From NCBI GenBank assembly GCA_017938215.1, contig JAGBBZ010000015.1, positions 62,001 to 126,000 of the forward strand: DNA of 64,000 nucleotides, given 5' to 3'. Position 1 is the first letter of the stretch. Each line of letters begins with the position of its first letter. A program made the translations under genes and the position numbers. Source of the DNA: Eubacterium sp. (GTDB taxonomy: Bacteria > Bacillota > Clostridia > Lachnospirales > Lachnospiraceae). This document shows positions 26,263 through 35,750 of this stretch, piece by piece. The notes below the pieces were generated by a model. The model saw nothing but the letters and a program-made list of their open reading frames with translations, made no database searches and was not told the DNA's origin.

Positions 26263-28299
26263 ATGAAAAAAATGGACATCATATTGGGATGTTTTGTTTT
26301 GGTACCAATTTTATGTCTGATTATTCCGGTCCCTCTGGTATTGTTGGATTTTTTGTTTGCGCTTAATATTGCTGTATCAATGATCATATTGTTTCGAGCG
26401 CTTTTTGCACTGGAGCCTTTGGATATGTCATCCTTTCCAACGCTTTTGCTTTTGACAACGTTATTTCGTTTGTCATTGAATGTTAGTTCCACAAGAAATA
26501 TTCTTTTAAAAGGTGAGGCGGGTAATGTCGTTGAAACCTTTGGTGACTTCGTGGGTGGAGGTAACCTTATCGTCGGAGCTGTTGTGTTTATTATTTTGAT
26601 TATTGTGCAGTTGATGGTAATCAATAAAGGTTCTGAACGTGTATCTGAGGTTACTGCTCGATTCACCTTGGATGCGATGCCTGGTAAACAGATGGCAATT
26701 GATGCGGATTTGAATACCGGAGCAATTACAGATGATGAAGCAAAGGCGAGACGAGCAAAGATTCAGGAAGAGTCGGCGTTCTTTGGAGCTATGGATGGTG
26801 CAACAAAATATGTAAAGGGAGATGCTACAGCTGGTTTGATCATTACGGTGATAAACTTTGTTGGTGGTCTTGCTTTGGGAATACTCATGAATGGGATGGA
26901 TGCCATGACAGCACTCCAGACGTACTCTATTTTGACGATTGGTGATGGACTAACGAGTCAGATTCCTTCCTTAATGATATCTTTGGCAACAGGTATACTT
27001 GTTACGAAAGGATCGAAAGAAGCGGATATCGGTGGTGTTTTGCAAAAACAGTTGCTGGGTACACCGAAGGTGTTGACTATCGTTGGTATTTCGCTGATTG
27101 GATTGGGTGTGTTTACCCCGCTTAATATAGTTATTTTCTCGGCTTATGGTATATTCTTCATTATTACCGCGAGAATGATGAGCAACGAACTTGAAATGGA
27201 AGCAACAGATACTGAAGTCAATGAAGAAGAGGAGTCAGCAGAAGAGATTCGTCGTCCGGAAAATGTCACATCTTTGCTCAAAGTGGATGCGATTGAGTTA
27301 GAGTTTGGATATGGAATTATTCCGTTGGCAGATGTGAATCAAGGTGGAGATTTGTTGGATCGTGTTGTTATGATTCGACGTCAGATTGCGTTGGAACTTG
27401 GATGTGTTGTGCCGATGATTCGATTACGAGATAACATCCAGTTGAATCCAAACCAATACGTAATCAAGATAAAAGGTGTGCCAATAAGTGAGGGTGAAAT
27501 TTTATTTGACCATTATATGGCGATGAATCCAGGATATGTAGAAGAGGAATTGACTGGAATTCCGACATTTGAACCTTCCTTCCATTTGCCTGCTATTTGG
27601 ATTACGGAGGGGCAACGGGAGCGTGCGGAATCTCTGGGGTATACAGTAGTTGACCCACCTTCGATTATTGCAACGCATTTGATGGAAATTATTCGAAATA
27701 ATCTCCATGAGTTGTTGACAAGACAGGATGTACAGAATTTGATCAACAATGTGAAAGAGGCAAACGATACGCTTGTTACGGAGCTTGTACCTAAAATGCT
27801 TAGCGTAGGAGAAATTCAAAAAGTGCTTCAAAATCTTTTAATGGAGGGGATCTCCATTCGTGATTTGATTACAATTTTTGAGACCTTGGCGGATTATGCG
27901 CCTACTACACACGATACTGATATTTTAACCGAATATGTCAGACAAAGTTTAAAACGTGCGATTTCCAATAAGTACTTTAACCACAATGAGGCAACAAGTG
28001 TGATAACTTTAGATCCAAAGGTGGAACAGGAAATCATGAATGCAGTGAAACAGACAGAACAGGGGTCTTATTTGGCGTTAGATCCTGAGTATTCCACTGC
28101 GATTATGACATCGTTGCAAGAAGAAAGTGGTAAATTAGAAGAATTGGGAAGAACACCAATTATTATAACTTCTCCAATTGTACGTATGTATTTTAAACAT
28201 CTTACGATGGAACAGTTTAGAAATTTACATGTATTATCATATAATGAAATTGACTCAGATGTTGAGTTACAATCAGTTGGGATGGTGACCGTTGAATGA
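26263..28299 (+). CDS. flhA: Flagellar export protein FlhA
   Basis: FlhA forms the nonameric export gate ring. The 678 residues contain an N-terminal half with about eight membrane helices (PLVLLDFLFALNIAVSMIIL, then SFPTLLLLTTLFRLSLNVSS) and the FHIPEP motif region (DAMPGKQMAIDADLNTGAI), then a soluble C-terminal half that binds chaperones (LEFGYGIIPLAD, IRLRDNIQLNPNQYVIKIKG). A TTG at 26257 is too close to AGGAGGTGG (26247-26255), so the ATG at 26263 is chosen. The end overlaps flhF by four bases (ATGA). Confidence 0.96.
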   Translation: MKKMDIILGCFVLVPILCLIIPVPLVLLDFLFALNIAVSMIILFRALFALEPLDMSSFPTLLLLTTLFRLSLNVSSTRNILLKGEAGNVVETFGDFVGGGNLIVGAVVFIILIIVQLMVINKGSERVSEVTARFTLDAMPGKQMAIDADLNTGAITDDEAKARRAKIQEESAFFGAMDGATKYVKGDATAGLIITVINFVGGLALGILMNGMDAMTALQTYSILTIGDGLTSQIPSLMISLATGILVTKGSKEADIGGVLQKQLLGTPKVLTIVGISLIGLGVFTPLNIVIFSAYGIFFIITARMMSNELEMEATDTEVNEEEESAEEIRRPENVTSLLKVDAIELEFGYGIIPLADVNQGGDLLDRVVMIRRQIALELGCVVPMIRLRDNIQLNPNQYVIKIKGVPISEGEILFDHYMAMNPGYVEEELTGIPTFEPSFHLPAIWITEGQRERAESLGYTVVDPPSIIATHLMEIIRNNLHELLTRQDVQNLINNVKEANDTLVTELVPKMLSVGEIQKVLQNLLMEGISIRDLITIFETLADYAPTTHDTDILTEYVRQSLKRAISNKYFNHNEATSVITLDPKVEQEIMNAVKQTEQGSYLALDPEYSTAIMTSLQEESGKLEELGRTPIIITSPIVRMYFKHLTMEQFRNLHVLSYNEIDSDVELQSVGMVTVE

Positions 28300-29537
28300 T
28301 TATTAAAAAGTTTTTAGCAAAGACAGAAAATGAAGCAATTGAAATGGCAAAGGATGAGCTTGGAAGTAACGCGATTGTTATGAATATCAAAAAAATTCAG
28401 CCCAAGGGACTTGCTAAATTTTTTGTGAAAAGCAAGGTAGAAGTGACTGCTGCGTTAGATGAAAATATCGTATATGACACAGAATCCAAAAAGGAACAGG
28501 AACAGAAGAAGACGAATGTTGACTTGGTAACGCCGAAGTTTGTGCCTGACATCGTGGCAGATGAACAGGAAGAAGAAAAAAATGTTGCCAGCATTGAGGA
28601 GAAACTTAGTAGTCTTCAGAAAATGTTAGAACAACAAATGTCTTCTGAGAAAAAGCCTGAAAAAATGGAGGAAACTCAAGAAGAAAAAAAAGTGGAAGAT
28701 AAGAAAGAAGAGGCTGAAGTTACTACGCCAGAAATTAGTAAGGCAGATGCTTGTAAGGAATTGATTCGGAAACAGATGATTCAGAATGAAGTGGAGGAGT
28801 CTATTGCAGATGAATTGATGGGAGAAATCCATCGTTCGTTGCCTAAGGATGCTTCTTTGGATCAAATTTTAGCGGCAATTTATCAAAAGATTATATTAAT
28901 GATTGGGCAGCCATACATTGTGGAAGAGAAGGAGAAGGATGGTCCGTGTTATGTATTCTTTCTCGGGTCTACAGGTGTAGGAAAAACGACTACGATTGCT
29001 AAAATTGCTTCGAAATTAAAATTGGAAAAGAAGATGAATGTTGCATTGGTTACTGCAGATACGTATCGAATTGCTGCAGTAGAACAATTAAAAACGTATG
29101 CGAATATTCTTAGTGTTCCGTTGAAGGTTATTTATAGTCCAGAGGAATTAGATGAAATGCAGGAAGAATTGAATCAATATGACATATGTCTTGTGGATAC
29201 AGCTGGATGTTCGCATAAAAATAAAGGGCAATTGGAAGACATCAAGAAGTTGATTGAACAGATTCCAATCGCTCGACGAGAAGTGTATTTGGTAATGAAT
29301 GCGGCTACGAAATACAATGATTTGAAAGAAATTGCTGATGTGTATTCTGATATTACAGATTATAGCATGATTTTTACAAAATTAGATGAAACATCCTCCT
29401 CTGGAGTCATGTTAAATATGCGTACGTACACCGATCGTCCGCTTTCTTATGTTACGTGGGGGCAAAATGTACCAGATGACATAGGAAAAGTAGATGCTCA
29501 GAAAATTGCAAAAAAATTGTTAGGAGGTAAGTCGTAG
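28296..29537 (+). CDS. flhF: Flagellar SRP-like GTPase FlhF
   Basis: FlhF is the third SRP-type GTPase; it sets the site and number of flagella. The 413 residues have an N-terminal basic region with IIKKFLAKTENEAIEMAKDE, a Lys/Glu-rich low-complexity linker (about 90-145), the N domain, and the G domain with P-loop GSTGVGKTTTIAKIA (about 223-237), followed by TADTYRIAAVEQLKTYA, DTAGCSHKN and TKLDETSSSG. It overlaps flhA by 4 bases and flhG by 1, which implies coupled translation of the pair. Confidence 0.95.
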   Translation: MIIKKFLAKTENEAIEMAKDELGSNAIVMNIKKIQPKGLAKFFVKSKVEVTAALDENIVYDTESKKEQEQKKTNVDLVTPKFVPDIVADEQEEEKNVASIEEKLSSLQKMLEQQMSSEKKPEKMEETQEEKKVEDKKEEAEVTTPEISKADACKELIRKQMIQNEVEESIADELMGEIHRSLPKDASLDQILAAIYQKIILMIGQPYIVEEKEKDGPCYVFFLGSTGVGKTTTIAKIASKLKLEKKMNVALVTADTYRIAAVEQLKTYANILSVPLKVIYSPEELDEMQEELNQYDICLVDTAGCSHKNKGQLEDIKKLIEQIPIARREVYLVMNAATKYNDLKEIADVYSDITDYSMIFTKLDETSSSGVMLNMRTYTDRPLSYVTWGQNVPDDIGKVDAQKIAKKLLGGKS

Positions 29538-30427
29538 TGGATCAGGCTGAAAGACTCAGAAATATAATAAAAAAACAAGAGTTGCAGGCCGAGGAGAAGG
29601 AACGAATTGCCAAAGTCATCACTGTAACTAGTGGTAAAGGAGGCGTCGGAAAGACAAGCTTGTCCGTGAACCTTGCAATTCAATTGAGCAAAATGGGGAA
29701 ACGAGTTGTGATTTTTGATGCAGATTTTGGGTTGGCTAATATCGAGATTATGCTGGGGCTTCGACCAAAGTATAATTTGGCGGACTTGATGTATCGAGGA
29801 AAGAGTATTGAGGATATTATCACGTATGGTCCAGAGAATATTGGATTTATTTCTGGTGGTTCAGGAATTAATGAGTTGGCGAACTTGTCCAGAGAACAGG
29901 TTGTATCTTTGACAAATCGGTTGGCAGAATTAGATCGTATGGCAGATGTGATAATTGTAGATACGGGGGCTGGAATTAGTGACACTGTATTGGAATTTGT
30001 GGCGGCTAGTGAGGAAGTGCTATTGGTGGCAACACCAGAGCCGACATCCATTACAGATGCGTATGCGTTGTTAAAAACCTTGAATCGTAAAAATTCGTAT
30101 CGTCCGGAAAAAACAGTTGTGAAAATGATTGCAAACCAAGTAAGGGCAGAAAATGATGCGACGGAGTTGTTTGAAAAATTGGGAGTTGTTGTTGATAAAT
30201 TTTTAGATATCAAAGTAGAGTTTGTGGGCTCTGTTCCATATGATAGAACCATGCAACGTGCAATTATGCATCAAGCCCCTGTTTCGATTAGTAATCCAGA
30301 TTCGGAAGTGGCAAAAGCAATCCGTAGAATTGCATATACCATTGATGATCAAATGCTGGTTGAAGAAGAGAGGGTGGGGATAGTAAAATTGTTTTCAAGC
30401 GTGATTCGTATGCGATTCACGAGATGA
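29537..30427 (+). CDS. flhG: MinD-like ATPase FlhG (YlxH), FlhF partner
   Basis: FlhG is a ParA/MinD family ATPase that activates FlhF GTP hydrolysis and limits flagellar number. The 296 residues begin with a short Glu/Gln/Lys-rich segment that in FlhG contacts FlhF, then the deviant Walker A (TSGKGGVGKTSLSVNLA, 31-47), switch I FDADFGLANIEIMLG and switch II IIVDTGAGIS. The start is a GTG at 29537 overlapping the flhF stop by one base, with AGGAGG at 29522-29527. The C-terminal amphipathic helix (VGIVKLFSSVIRMRF) is the likely membrane anchor. Confidence 0.94.
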   Translation: MDQAERLRNIIKKQELQAEEKERIAKVITVTSGKGGVGKTSLSVNLAIQLSKMGKRVVIFDADFGLANIEIMLGLRPKYNLADLMYRGKSIEDIITYGPENIGFISGGSGINELANLSREQVVSLTNRLAELDRMADVIIVDTGAGISDTVLEFVAASEEVLLVATPEPTSITDAYALLKTLNRKNSYRPEKTVVKMIANQVRAENDATELFEKLGVVVDKFLDIKVEFVGSVPYDRTMQRAIMHQAPVSISNPDSEVAKAIRRIAYTIDDQMLVEEERVGIVKLFSSVIRMRFTR

Positions 30428-30440
30428 AATAGGAGAAATG

Positions 30441-31205
30441 ATGATTATGCAGAAAGTCGTAATTAATGTAGGAGATAAAATCGAGTTGACACACGTAAGA
30501 AGTGCAACAAGACGTAAATTAGAGGAACATACATATACGAGTCAGTTGTTGGAGTATGACGGTCTTCGTACTGCTAAAATTTCTATGCCAATATCAGGTG
30601 GGAAAATTATTCCACTAGAGGTCAATGATGAATATGCACTATGTTTCTTTTCGTCGTCTGCTTTGTACCGTTGTCGAGCAAGAGTAATTGAACGACGTCG
30701 CGAGGAAAATGTGTATGTATTAATGATGGAATTTATGTCGTTGCCAAAAAAATATCAGAGACGTCAGTTTTATCGATTGGATTGTACGCTTTCTGTTCGT
30801 TATCGTGTAATTTCAGACGAGGAAAAAACATTGCGTGACTTTTTAGCGACAAATCAGTTTGAAGATCCAGCGTTAGAAGAAGCATATGAAAAAAAATTGG
30901 ATGAGTTTTCGCGGGATTGGCAAGATGCTTTGATGACAGACATAAGTGGTGGCGGTGTGCGTTTTCAATGCCAGCAAATTGTTGAACCAGGGGTTTTTGT
31001 GGAGATTGCTATTCCTCTAACATTTGATGCTAAAAATATACCTTTCAAAGGAATTGCAAAAGTAGTCTCTCGTGTCGATCTTCCTGGAGAGAATATCAGT
31101 GAGGAAAGATGTGAGTTTGAAGATATATCAAAGCAAGACCGAGAATTAATTGTAAAATATGTATTTGAAGAACAGAAGCGCAGGTTAAGAAAGGAATCAA
31201 ATTAA
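30441..31205 (+). CDS. YcgR-like PilZ domain protein (c-di-GMP receptor)
   Basis: The 254-residue protein has an N-terminal YcgR-like beta domain (about 1-100) and a C-terminal PilZ domain with both c-di-GMP motifs: RxxxR-type RRQFYR at about 106-111 and D-x-S-x-x-G as DISGGG at about 167-172. Such proteins (YcgR in E. coli, YpfA/DgrA in B. subtilis) slow the motor when c-di-GMP rises. Its position between flhG and cheB suggests a flagellar brake here as well. Three in-frame ATGs exist (30438, 30441, 30447); 30441 has the best spacing from AGGAG at 30431-30435. Confidence 0.85.
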   Translation: MIMQKVVINVGDKIELTHVRSATRRKLEEHTYTSQLLEYDGLRTAKISMPISGGKIIPLEVNDEYALCFFSSSALYRCRARVIERRREENVYVLMMEFMSLPKKYQRRQFYRLDCTLSVRYRVISDEEKTLRDFLATNQFEDPALEEAYEKKLDEFSRDWQDALMTDISGGGVRFQCQQIVEPGVFVEIAIPLTFDAKNIPFKGIAKVVSRVDLPGENISEERCEFEDISKQDRELIVKYVFEEQKRRLRKESN

Positions 31206-31209
31206 AGGT

Positions 31210-32292
31210 ATGAAAAAAATTTTAATTATTGATGACTCTGCACTTATGAGAAGGGTCATGTCTGATATAATACAATCAGAAGCTGATGTTTGCGTTGCTG
31301 ATATTGCAGAAAATGGGTTTGTCGCAGCACAGTATATAGTTGAAAATCGACAATACGATTGTATATTAGTGGACATTAATATGCCGAAGATGGATGGTAT
31401 TGCATTCCTTCAATTTTTGAAAGAAAAGCAATGTATGATTCCGACCTTGGTTGTGAGTTCCATCGCAAGTAGAAGTGCAAAAGAGACGATACGTGCGTTG
31501 GAACTTGGAGCTTACGATTTTGTGAGAAAACCTGGTCAGATTGCAGATACAAATGCGAAGGATGATTTTGCAACACAATTGATGCAAAAAATTCGTTGTT
31601 CATTTGAAATTAATAATTCGGTGATGCATGAAGAGAAAAAGCAGAAACAGAAAAGCTTGAATTCTTCTGCAGTAAAGACAGGAAAAAAAGAAGTGGAGCG
31701 ATGTAAGCATGAAAAAGGTGATATTATTTTCATTGCTTCTTCCACAGGTGGTCCGAAAGCGCTCCAGTCTGTTATACCGAAATTCTCGCCGGATATTGGT
31801 TGCCCGATTGTTGTTGTACAGCATATGCCGGCAGGTTTCACCAGATCCTTGGCGGATCGACTGAATGAGATGAGTTCATGTAAAGTCATCGAGGCCGAAG
31901 ATGGTATGGTGCTGGAGAATGGAATCGTGTATATTGCAAAAGGTGGTTTTCAGCTGAGTGTTTCTATGAATGTGAAGGGTGAACACTATTTGTCTGTGAA
32001 GAAGGATGAACCACGGAATGGACTTCGACCATGTGCAGACATTTTTTTGGAGTCACTATTGGACTCCGGATATCGGAATGTGTTATGTGGAGTTTTGACC
32101 GGTATGGGAAGCGACGGAACAAACGGGTTAGTTCAGTTGAAGAAGATGAAAAAGGTGTATACTGTAAGTCAAAGCGAATCGACATGTGTGGTATATGGGA
32201 TGCCGCGTTCTGCTGAAAAGGAAGGTGTCGTTGATATCGTGGCGGATTTGCAGGATATCGCACATCATTTGATGTATGCGAAAACAAAGTAA
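31210..32292 (+). CDS. cheB: Chemotaxis protein-glutamate methylesterase CheB
   Basis: CheB demethylates (and deamidates) chemoreceptors for adaptation. The 360 residues show a receiver domain (IIDDSALMRR, phospho-acceptor Asp55 in LVDINMPKMDG, Lys in FVRKPG), a variable charged linker (about 140-165), and the methylesterase domain with catalytic Ser in ASSTGGPKAL, His in VVQHMPAGFT and Asp in TGMGSDGTNG. All three triad residues are present. It starts 4 bases after the PilZ gene. cheR is not in the window and must be elsewhere. Confidence 0.96.
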   Translation: MKKILIIDDSALMRRVMSDIIQSEADVCVADIAENGFVAAQYIVENRQYDCILVDINMPKMDGIAFLQFLKEKQCMIPTLVVSSIASRSAKETIRALELGAYDFVRKPGQIADTNAKDDFATQLMQKIRCSFEINNSVMHEEKKQKQKSLNSSAVKTGKKEVERCKHEKGDIIFIASSTGGPKALQSVIPKFSPDIGCPIVVVQHMPAGFTRSLADRLNEMSSCKVIEAEDGMVLENGIVYIAKGGFQLSVSMNVKGEHYLSVKKDEPRNGLRPCADIFLESLLDSGYRNVLCGVLTGMGSDGTNGLVQLKKMKKVYTVSQSESTCVVYGMPRSAEKEGVVDIVADLQDIAHHLMYAKTK

Positions 32293-32337
32293 GAAAAAAG
32301 TAAGAAGCGCATCACCTTGCGCGGATTGGAGGATAAG

Positions 32338-34419
32338 ATGGATACAAGTCAATACTTAGAATTATTTATCGATGAAACCAAAGAGCATCTGCAGACCTTG
32401 AATGAACATATTCTTGAGTTGGAGAAGGATCCTGAAAATGCAGATACGATTAACGAGATTTTCCGTGCGGCTCATACATTGAAAGGTATGTCCGGTACCA
32501 TGGGATTTACAAGAATGCAACGGCTTACTCATGATATGGAGAATGTATTCCAAGAAATTCGTAATGAAAACATGAAAGCCAATGCAAAATTGGTGGATAT
32601 TTTGTTCCGTGGTCTTGATGCGTTGGAGTCTTATCTTGATGTGATTTCTAGTTCGGGAAATGAAGGCACGGAAGATAATGAAGATATTATTAATGATCTA
32701 AATGCAATGGTAGCAGAAGGCACAGGCGGTGGTTCTGGTAATGCGTCAGCGACTTCGGAGACGAAGAAGGAAGATGCGCCAAAAGAAGCGGCAGGAAAAA
32801 AGGACAAGTTTGCAGATATTCCAGTATCTGAGTATGAGATTGTTGCGATGGATAATGCCAAAGCGGAAGGTCAAAATGTACTTGGAATTACAGTATATCT
32901 CCAAGAGACATGTATTCTAAAAGCGGCTCGAGCTTTTTTGGTGTTTAAGTCTGTAGAAAATAAAGGTGAACTCATCAAGTCAGTACCGGATACTGAGAAA
33001 ATTGAGGATGAAGAGTTCGAGTTCGATTTTAGCTGGATTCTTGCCACAAAAGAATCCAAAGAGACGATTAAAAAATTGATTATGAATGTATCAGAAATCG
33101 CAGATGTTGCAATCGATGATTTCAAATACACTTCGAATGCGTCGAGTTCTCAAGAAAGTGCCCAACCTTCGGCTGCGTCGGTTGAGAAGGCGGAAAGTAA
33201 AGAGCCTTCGAAAAAGGCACCATCGGCATCCAAAGGCAAGGTGGCTAGCCGCTCCGTTCGAGTTGATATTGATAAGTTAGATGTGTTGATGAATCTTGTT
33301 AGTGAGTTGATCATTGCGAAGAACGCATTGGTTTCTGTTACATCTACTACTGGTGAAGGTAGCGTAGATGTAAGTGGAAATCAGATTTTCTATGAAAATA
33401 TTGAGTATTTGGAGCGAGTAACAACCAATCTTCATGAGTCTGTTATGAAAGTTCGAATGGTACCAATCGAAAGTGTTGTAAATCGTTTTCCACGTATGAT
33501 TCGAGACTTGAATCGTAAATTGGATAAGAAGATGGAACTCTATATGTCTGGTGAAGATACAGAATTAGATCGTACTGTTATTGATGAGCTGGGAGATCCG
33601 TTGATGCATTTGTTACGTAACTCGGCTGATCATGGATTGGAGAGTAATGAAGAACGTGTTCGCTTAGGAAAACCTGAGATTGGTTCTATTTTCTTAGATG
33701 CATATCAGGATGGTAACAACGTAACCATCGAGGTTCGTGATGATGGTGGCGGAATTGATACAGAGAAAGTTAAAAACAAAGCGATTGAAAAGGGAACAAT
33801 TACAGCACAACAAGCTGAGACCATGACAGATAAAGATTTCATTGATTTGTTGTTCCGTCCAAGTTTTTCTACTGCGGATAAGATTTCGGATGTATCCGGT
33901 CGAGGCGTAGGTCTTGATGTGGTTAAGACAAAAATTGAATCTCTTGGAGGAAGCATTGAGGCAAAGACAGTGCGTGGTGAGGGAAGTACGTTCATTATCC
34001 AGCTTCCACTTACATTAGCTATTATTCAGGCATTGATGGTTGAAGTTGGAACGGAAAAATATGCAATTCCGCTTGGAAACATCACTACGATTGAGGATGT
34101 TATGCCAGATGAAATTCGTTTGGTTCAGTCTAAAGAGGTAATTCATCTTCGTGGAAATGTAATTCCTATTATTCGAATGAATGAAGTGTTAGAGATGCAA
34201 AATTACGAGAAGAGTAGTGAGAGTGAATCCGAGATTGTGGTTGTTGTTAAGAAAGGTGATCAGAGAGTTGGACTTGTTGTGGATAAACTTCTTGGACAGC
34301 AGGAAACCGTTATCAAGTCATTAGGACATCACATTACAAATGCGAAGCTGTTTAGTGGTGCAACAATTCTTGGTGATGGTGAAGTGGCGCTGATTCTTGA
34401 TACAAACACATTAATCTAG
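32338..34419 (+). CDS. cheA: Chemotaxis histidine kinase CheA
   Basis: CheA phosphorylates CheY and CheB in response to receptors. The 693 residues contain all five regions: P1 HPt with phospho-accepting His46 (RAAHTLKGMSGTMGF), P2 CheY/CheB-binding domain (about 160-265), P3 dimerisation (VRVDIDKLDVLMNLVSELII), P4 ATPase with N box (HLLRNSADHGLE), G boxes (VRDDGGGID, SGRGVGLDVV) and P5 CheW-like domain. Ser/Ala/Lys-rich linkers join P1-P2 and P2-P3. A TTG at 32317 is upstream, but GGAGGA at 32328-32333 points to the ATG at 32338. Confidence 0.96.
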   Translation: MDTSQYLELFIDETKEHLQTLNEHILELEKDPENADTINEIFRAAHTLKGMSGTMGFTRMQRLTHDMENVFQEIRNENMKANAKLVDILFRGLDALESYLDVISSSGNEGTEDNEDIINDLNAMVAEGTGGGSGNASATSETKKEDAPKEAAGKKDKFADIPVSEYEIVAMDNAKAEGQNVLGITVYLQETCILKAARAFLVFKSVENKGELIKSVPDTEKIEDEEFEFDFSWILATKESKETIKKLIMNVSEIADVAIDDFKYTSNASSSQESAQPSAASVEKAESKEPSKKAPSASKGKVASRSVRVDIDKLDVLMNLVSELIIAKNALVSVTSTTGEGSVDVSGNQIFYENIEYLERVTTNLHESVMKVRMVPIESVVNRFPRMIRDLNRKLDKKMELYMSGEDTELDRTVIDELGDPLMHLLRNSADHGLESNEERVRLGKPEIGSIFLDAYQDGNNVTIEVRDDGGGIDTEKVKNKAIEKGTITAQQAETMTDKDFIDLLFRPSFSTADKISDVSGRGVGLDVVKTKIESLGGSIEAKTVRGEGSTFIIQLPLTLAIIQALMVEVGTEKYAIPLGNITTIEDVMPDEIRLVQSKEVIHLRGNVIPIIRMNEVLEMQNYEKSSESESEIVVVVKKGDQRVGLVVDKLLGQQETVIKSLGHHITNAKLFSGATILGDGEVALILDTNTLI

Positions 34420-34434
34420 GAGGAGGGAATACAA

Positions 34435-34899
34435 ATGGATGGTATGGTGAATGAAAACATGAATGATGAGGTTCAGTACATTGTAATTCGAATTGGTGCT
34501 GAGCATTATGGTATCAACATTAGTTATGTAGATAATATCGTAAGAATGCAGAGGATTACTCGTGTCCCTAAATCACAACCGTATTATGTTGGTGTGATTA
34601 ACTTGCGCGGTGAAGTGGTTCCGGTAATGAGTCTTCGTAAGCGTTTTGATTTGGAAGCGGACGAATACACAGGATCAACACGTATCATTATTTTAAAACT
34701 AGAAGACCAATCCTTAGTAGGCGTTATCGTAGATGAGGTGCGCGAGGTTGTGAATTTGGATACGAATACCATTGAAACTCCATCGTTTAAGTTGGATGAA
34801 AATAATGCTGCTTATCTTGCAGGTATTGGAAAGAATGGAGATAGTTTGATTTCTTTGCTTAACATTGAGAATGTCGTAGGAGAATCAAAGGCAGTATGA
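34435..34899 (+). CDS. cheW: Chemotaxis coupling protein CheW
   Basis: CheW couples receptors to CheA. The 154 residues form a single CheW domain with the standard motifs (YGINISYVDNIVRMQRITRV, then YYVGVINLRGEVVPVMSLRK and GVIVDEVREVV). AGGAGGAGGG precedes the ATG at 34435. The final bases overlap the cheD start (ATGA), implying coupled translation. Confidence 0.96.
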   Translation: MDGMVNENMNDEVQYIVIRIGAEHYGINISYVDNIVRMQRITRVPKSQPYYVGVINLRGEVVPVMSLRKRFDLEADEYTGSTRIIILKLEDQSLVGVIVDEVREVVNLDTNTIETPSFKLDENNAAYLAGIGKNGDSLISLLNIENVVGESKAV

Positions 34900-35381
34900 G
34901 TGAAATAATACGTGTGGGGATGGCAGATTATAAGATTTGCCATTCTCCACAAAAAATATCAACCCTTGGGCTAGGTTCCTGTCTGGGGGTTGTATTGTAT
35001 GATAAAACCACAAAAATATGTGGTATGGCGCATGTTATGATGCCGGATAGCAATAAAATATCAAAGAATTCTAACCGTATGAAATTTGTTGACACTTGCT
35101 TGACTGATATGTATGAAGAACTTTTAAGAGCAGGAGTCAGAAAGAGTAGTTTGGTGGCTAAAGTTGCTGGTGGAGCAAAGATGTTTTCGTATCAATCAAG
35201 CAATAGTCATTTGAACATCGGAGAACAAAATATTGAAGCGGTACATCATATGTTAGAACAGTGGAATATTCCGATTGTTGCGGAAGATGTGGGAAGCAAC
35301 TATGGGCGAACGATTGAATTTGATACAGTAACAGGTGAGTTGATCATTAAATCGGTAGGAATTGGTGATAGTGTTATCTGA
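34896..35381 (+). CDS. cheD: Chemoreceptor glutamine deamidase CheD
   Basis: CheD deamidates receptor glutamines and in B. subtilis interacts with CheC. The 161 residues contain the catalytic Cys29 (TLGLGSCLGVVLYD) and His46 (CGMAHVMMP) with a downstream KVAGGAKMF segment, as in the family. It overlaps cheW by 4 bases. In B. subtilis, cheC lies between cheW and cheD; here cheC is absent, so any CheC-like regulation of CheD would have to involve the CheC domain of FliY or a homologue elsewhere. Confidence 0.94.
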   Translation: MSEIIRVGMADYKICHSPQKISTLGLGSCLGVVLYDKTTKICGMAHVMMPDSNKISKNSNRMKFVDTCLTDMYEELLRAGVRKSSLVAKVAGGAKMFSYQSSNSHLNIGEQNIEAVHHMLEQWNIPIVAEDVGSNYGRTIEFDTVTGELIIKSVGIGDSVI

Positions 35382-35403
35382 ACAAGAAAATGGGGGGAAA
35401 TAA

Positions 35404-35709
35404 GTGAAGTACAGATTTATTCCGGCTTTGGTCATGCTTTTGGCAGGACTTGTGTGCTGCATCATGAGTATTGTGCAAAAATGGCCAGTTACCTATAGTC
35501 TAATGATTTTGATATTGGTTTTGATCGTGTTTTATCTGATCGGTCAAATTGCAGCTCAAGTGGTAGGAAAAGTGATTGCAGAACACGAAGCGATGGTAAA
35601 GGCAGAGCAAGAACGTTTGAAGGCAGAGGAAGAGGCAAAACGTCTTGCGGAAGAAGCAGAGAAAGAAGAAAAGGATAAGAAAAAAGATGAAAGTACAGCA
35701 GAATCGTGA
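35404..35709 (+). CDS. Small two-helix membrane protein of unknown function
   Basis: I do not recognise a named family. The 101-residue product has two transmembrane segments (about 5-23 and 30-52) and a highly charged Glu/Lys/Ala helical tail (about 62-101, many KAE/EEA repeats) that is probably a cytoplasmic coiled coil. The start is a GTG at 35404 with GGGGGGA upstream. It sits between cheD and the sigma factor gene with short gaps, so it is co-transcribed with motility genes. A structural or anchoring role is conceivable but unproven. Confidence 0.75.
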   Translation: MKYRFIPALVMLLAGLVCCIMSIVQKWPVTYSLMILILVLIVFYLIGQIAAQVVGKVIAEHEAMVKAEQERLKAEEEAKRLAEEAEKEEKDKKKDESTAES

Positions 35710-35750
35710 TGTCATACGCATTTACGAGAAGCAGTAAGTGAGGGAAGTCT

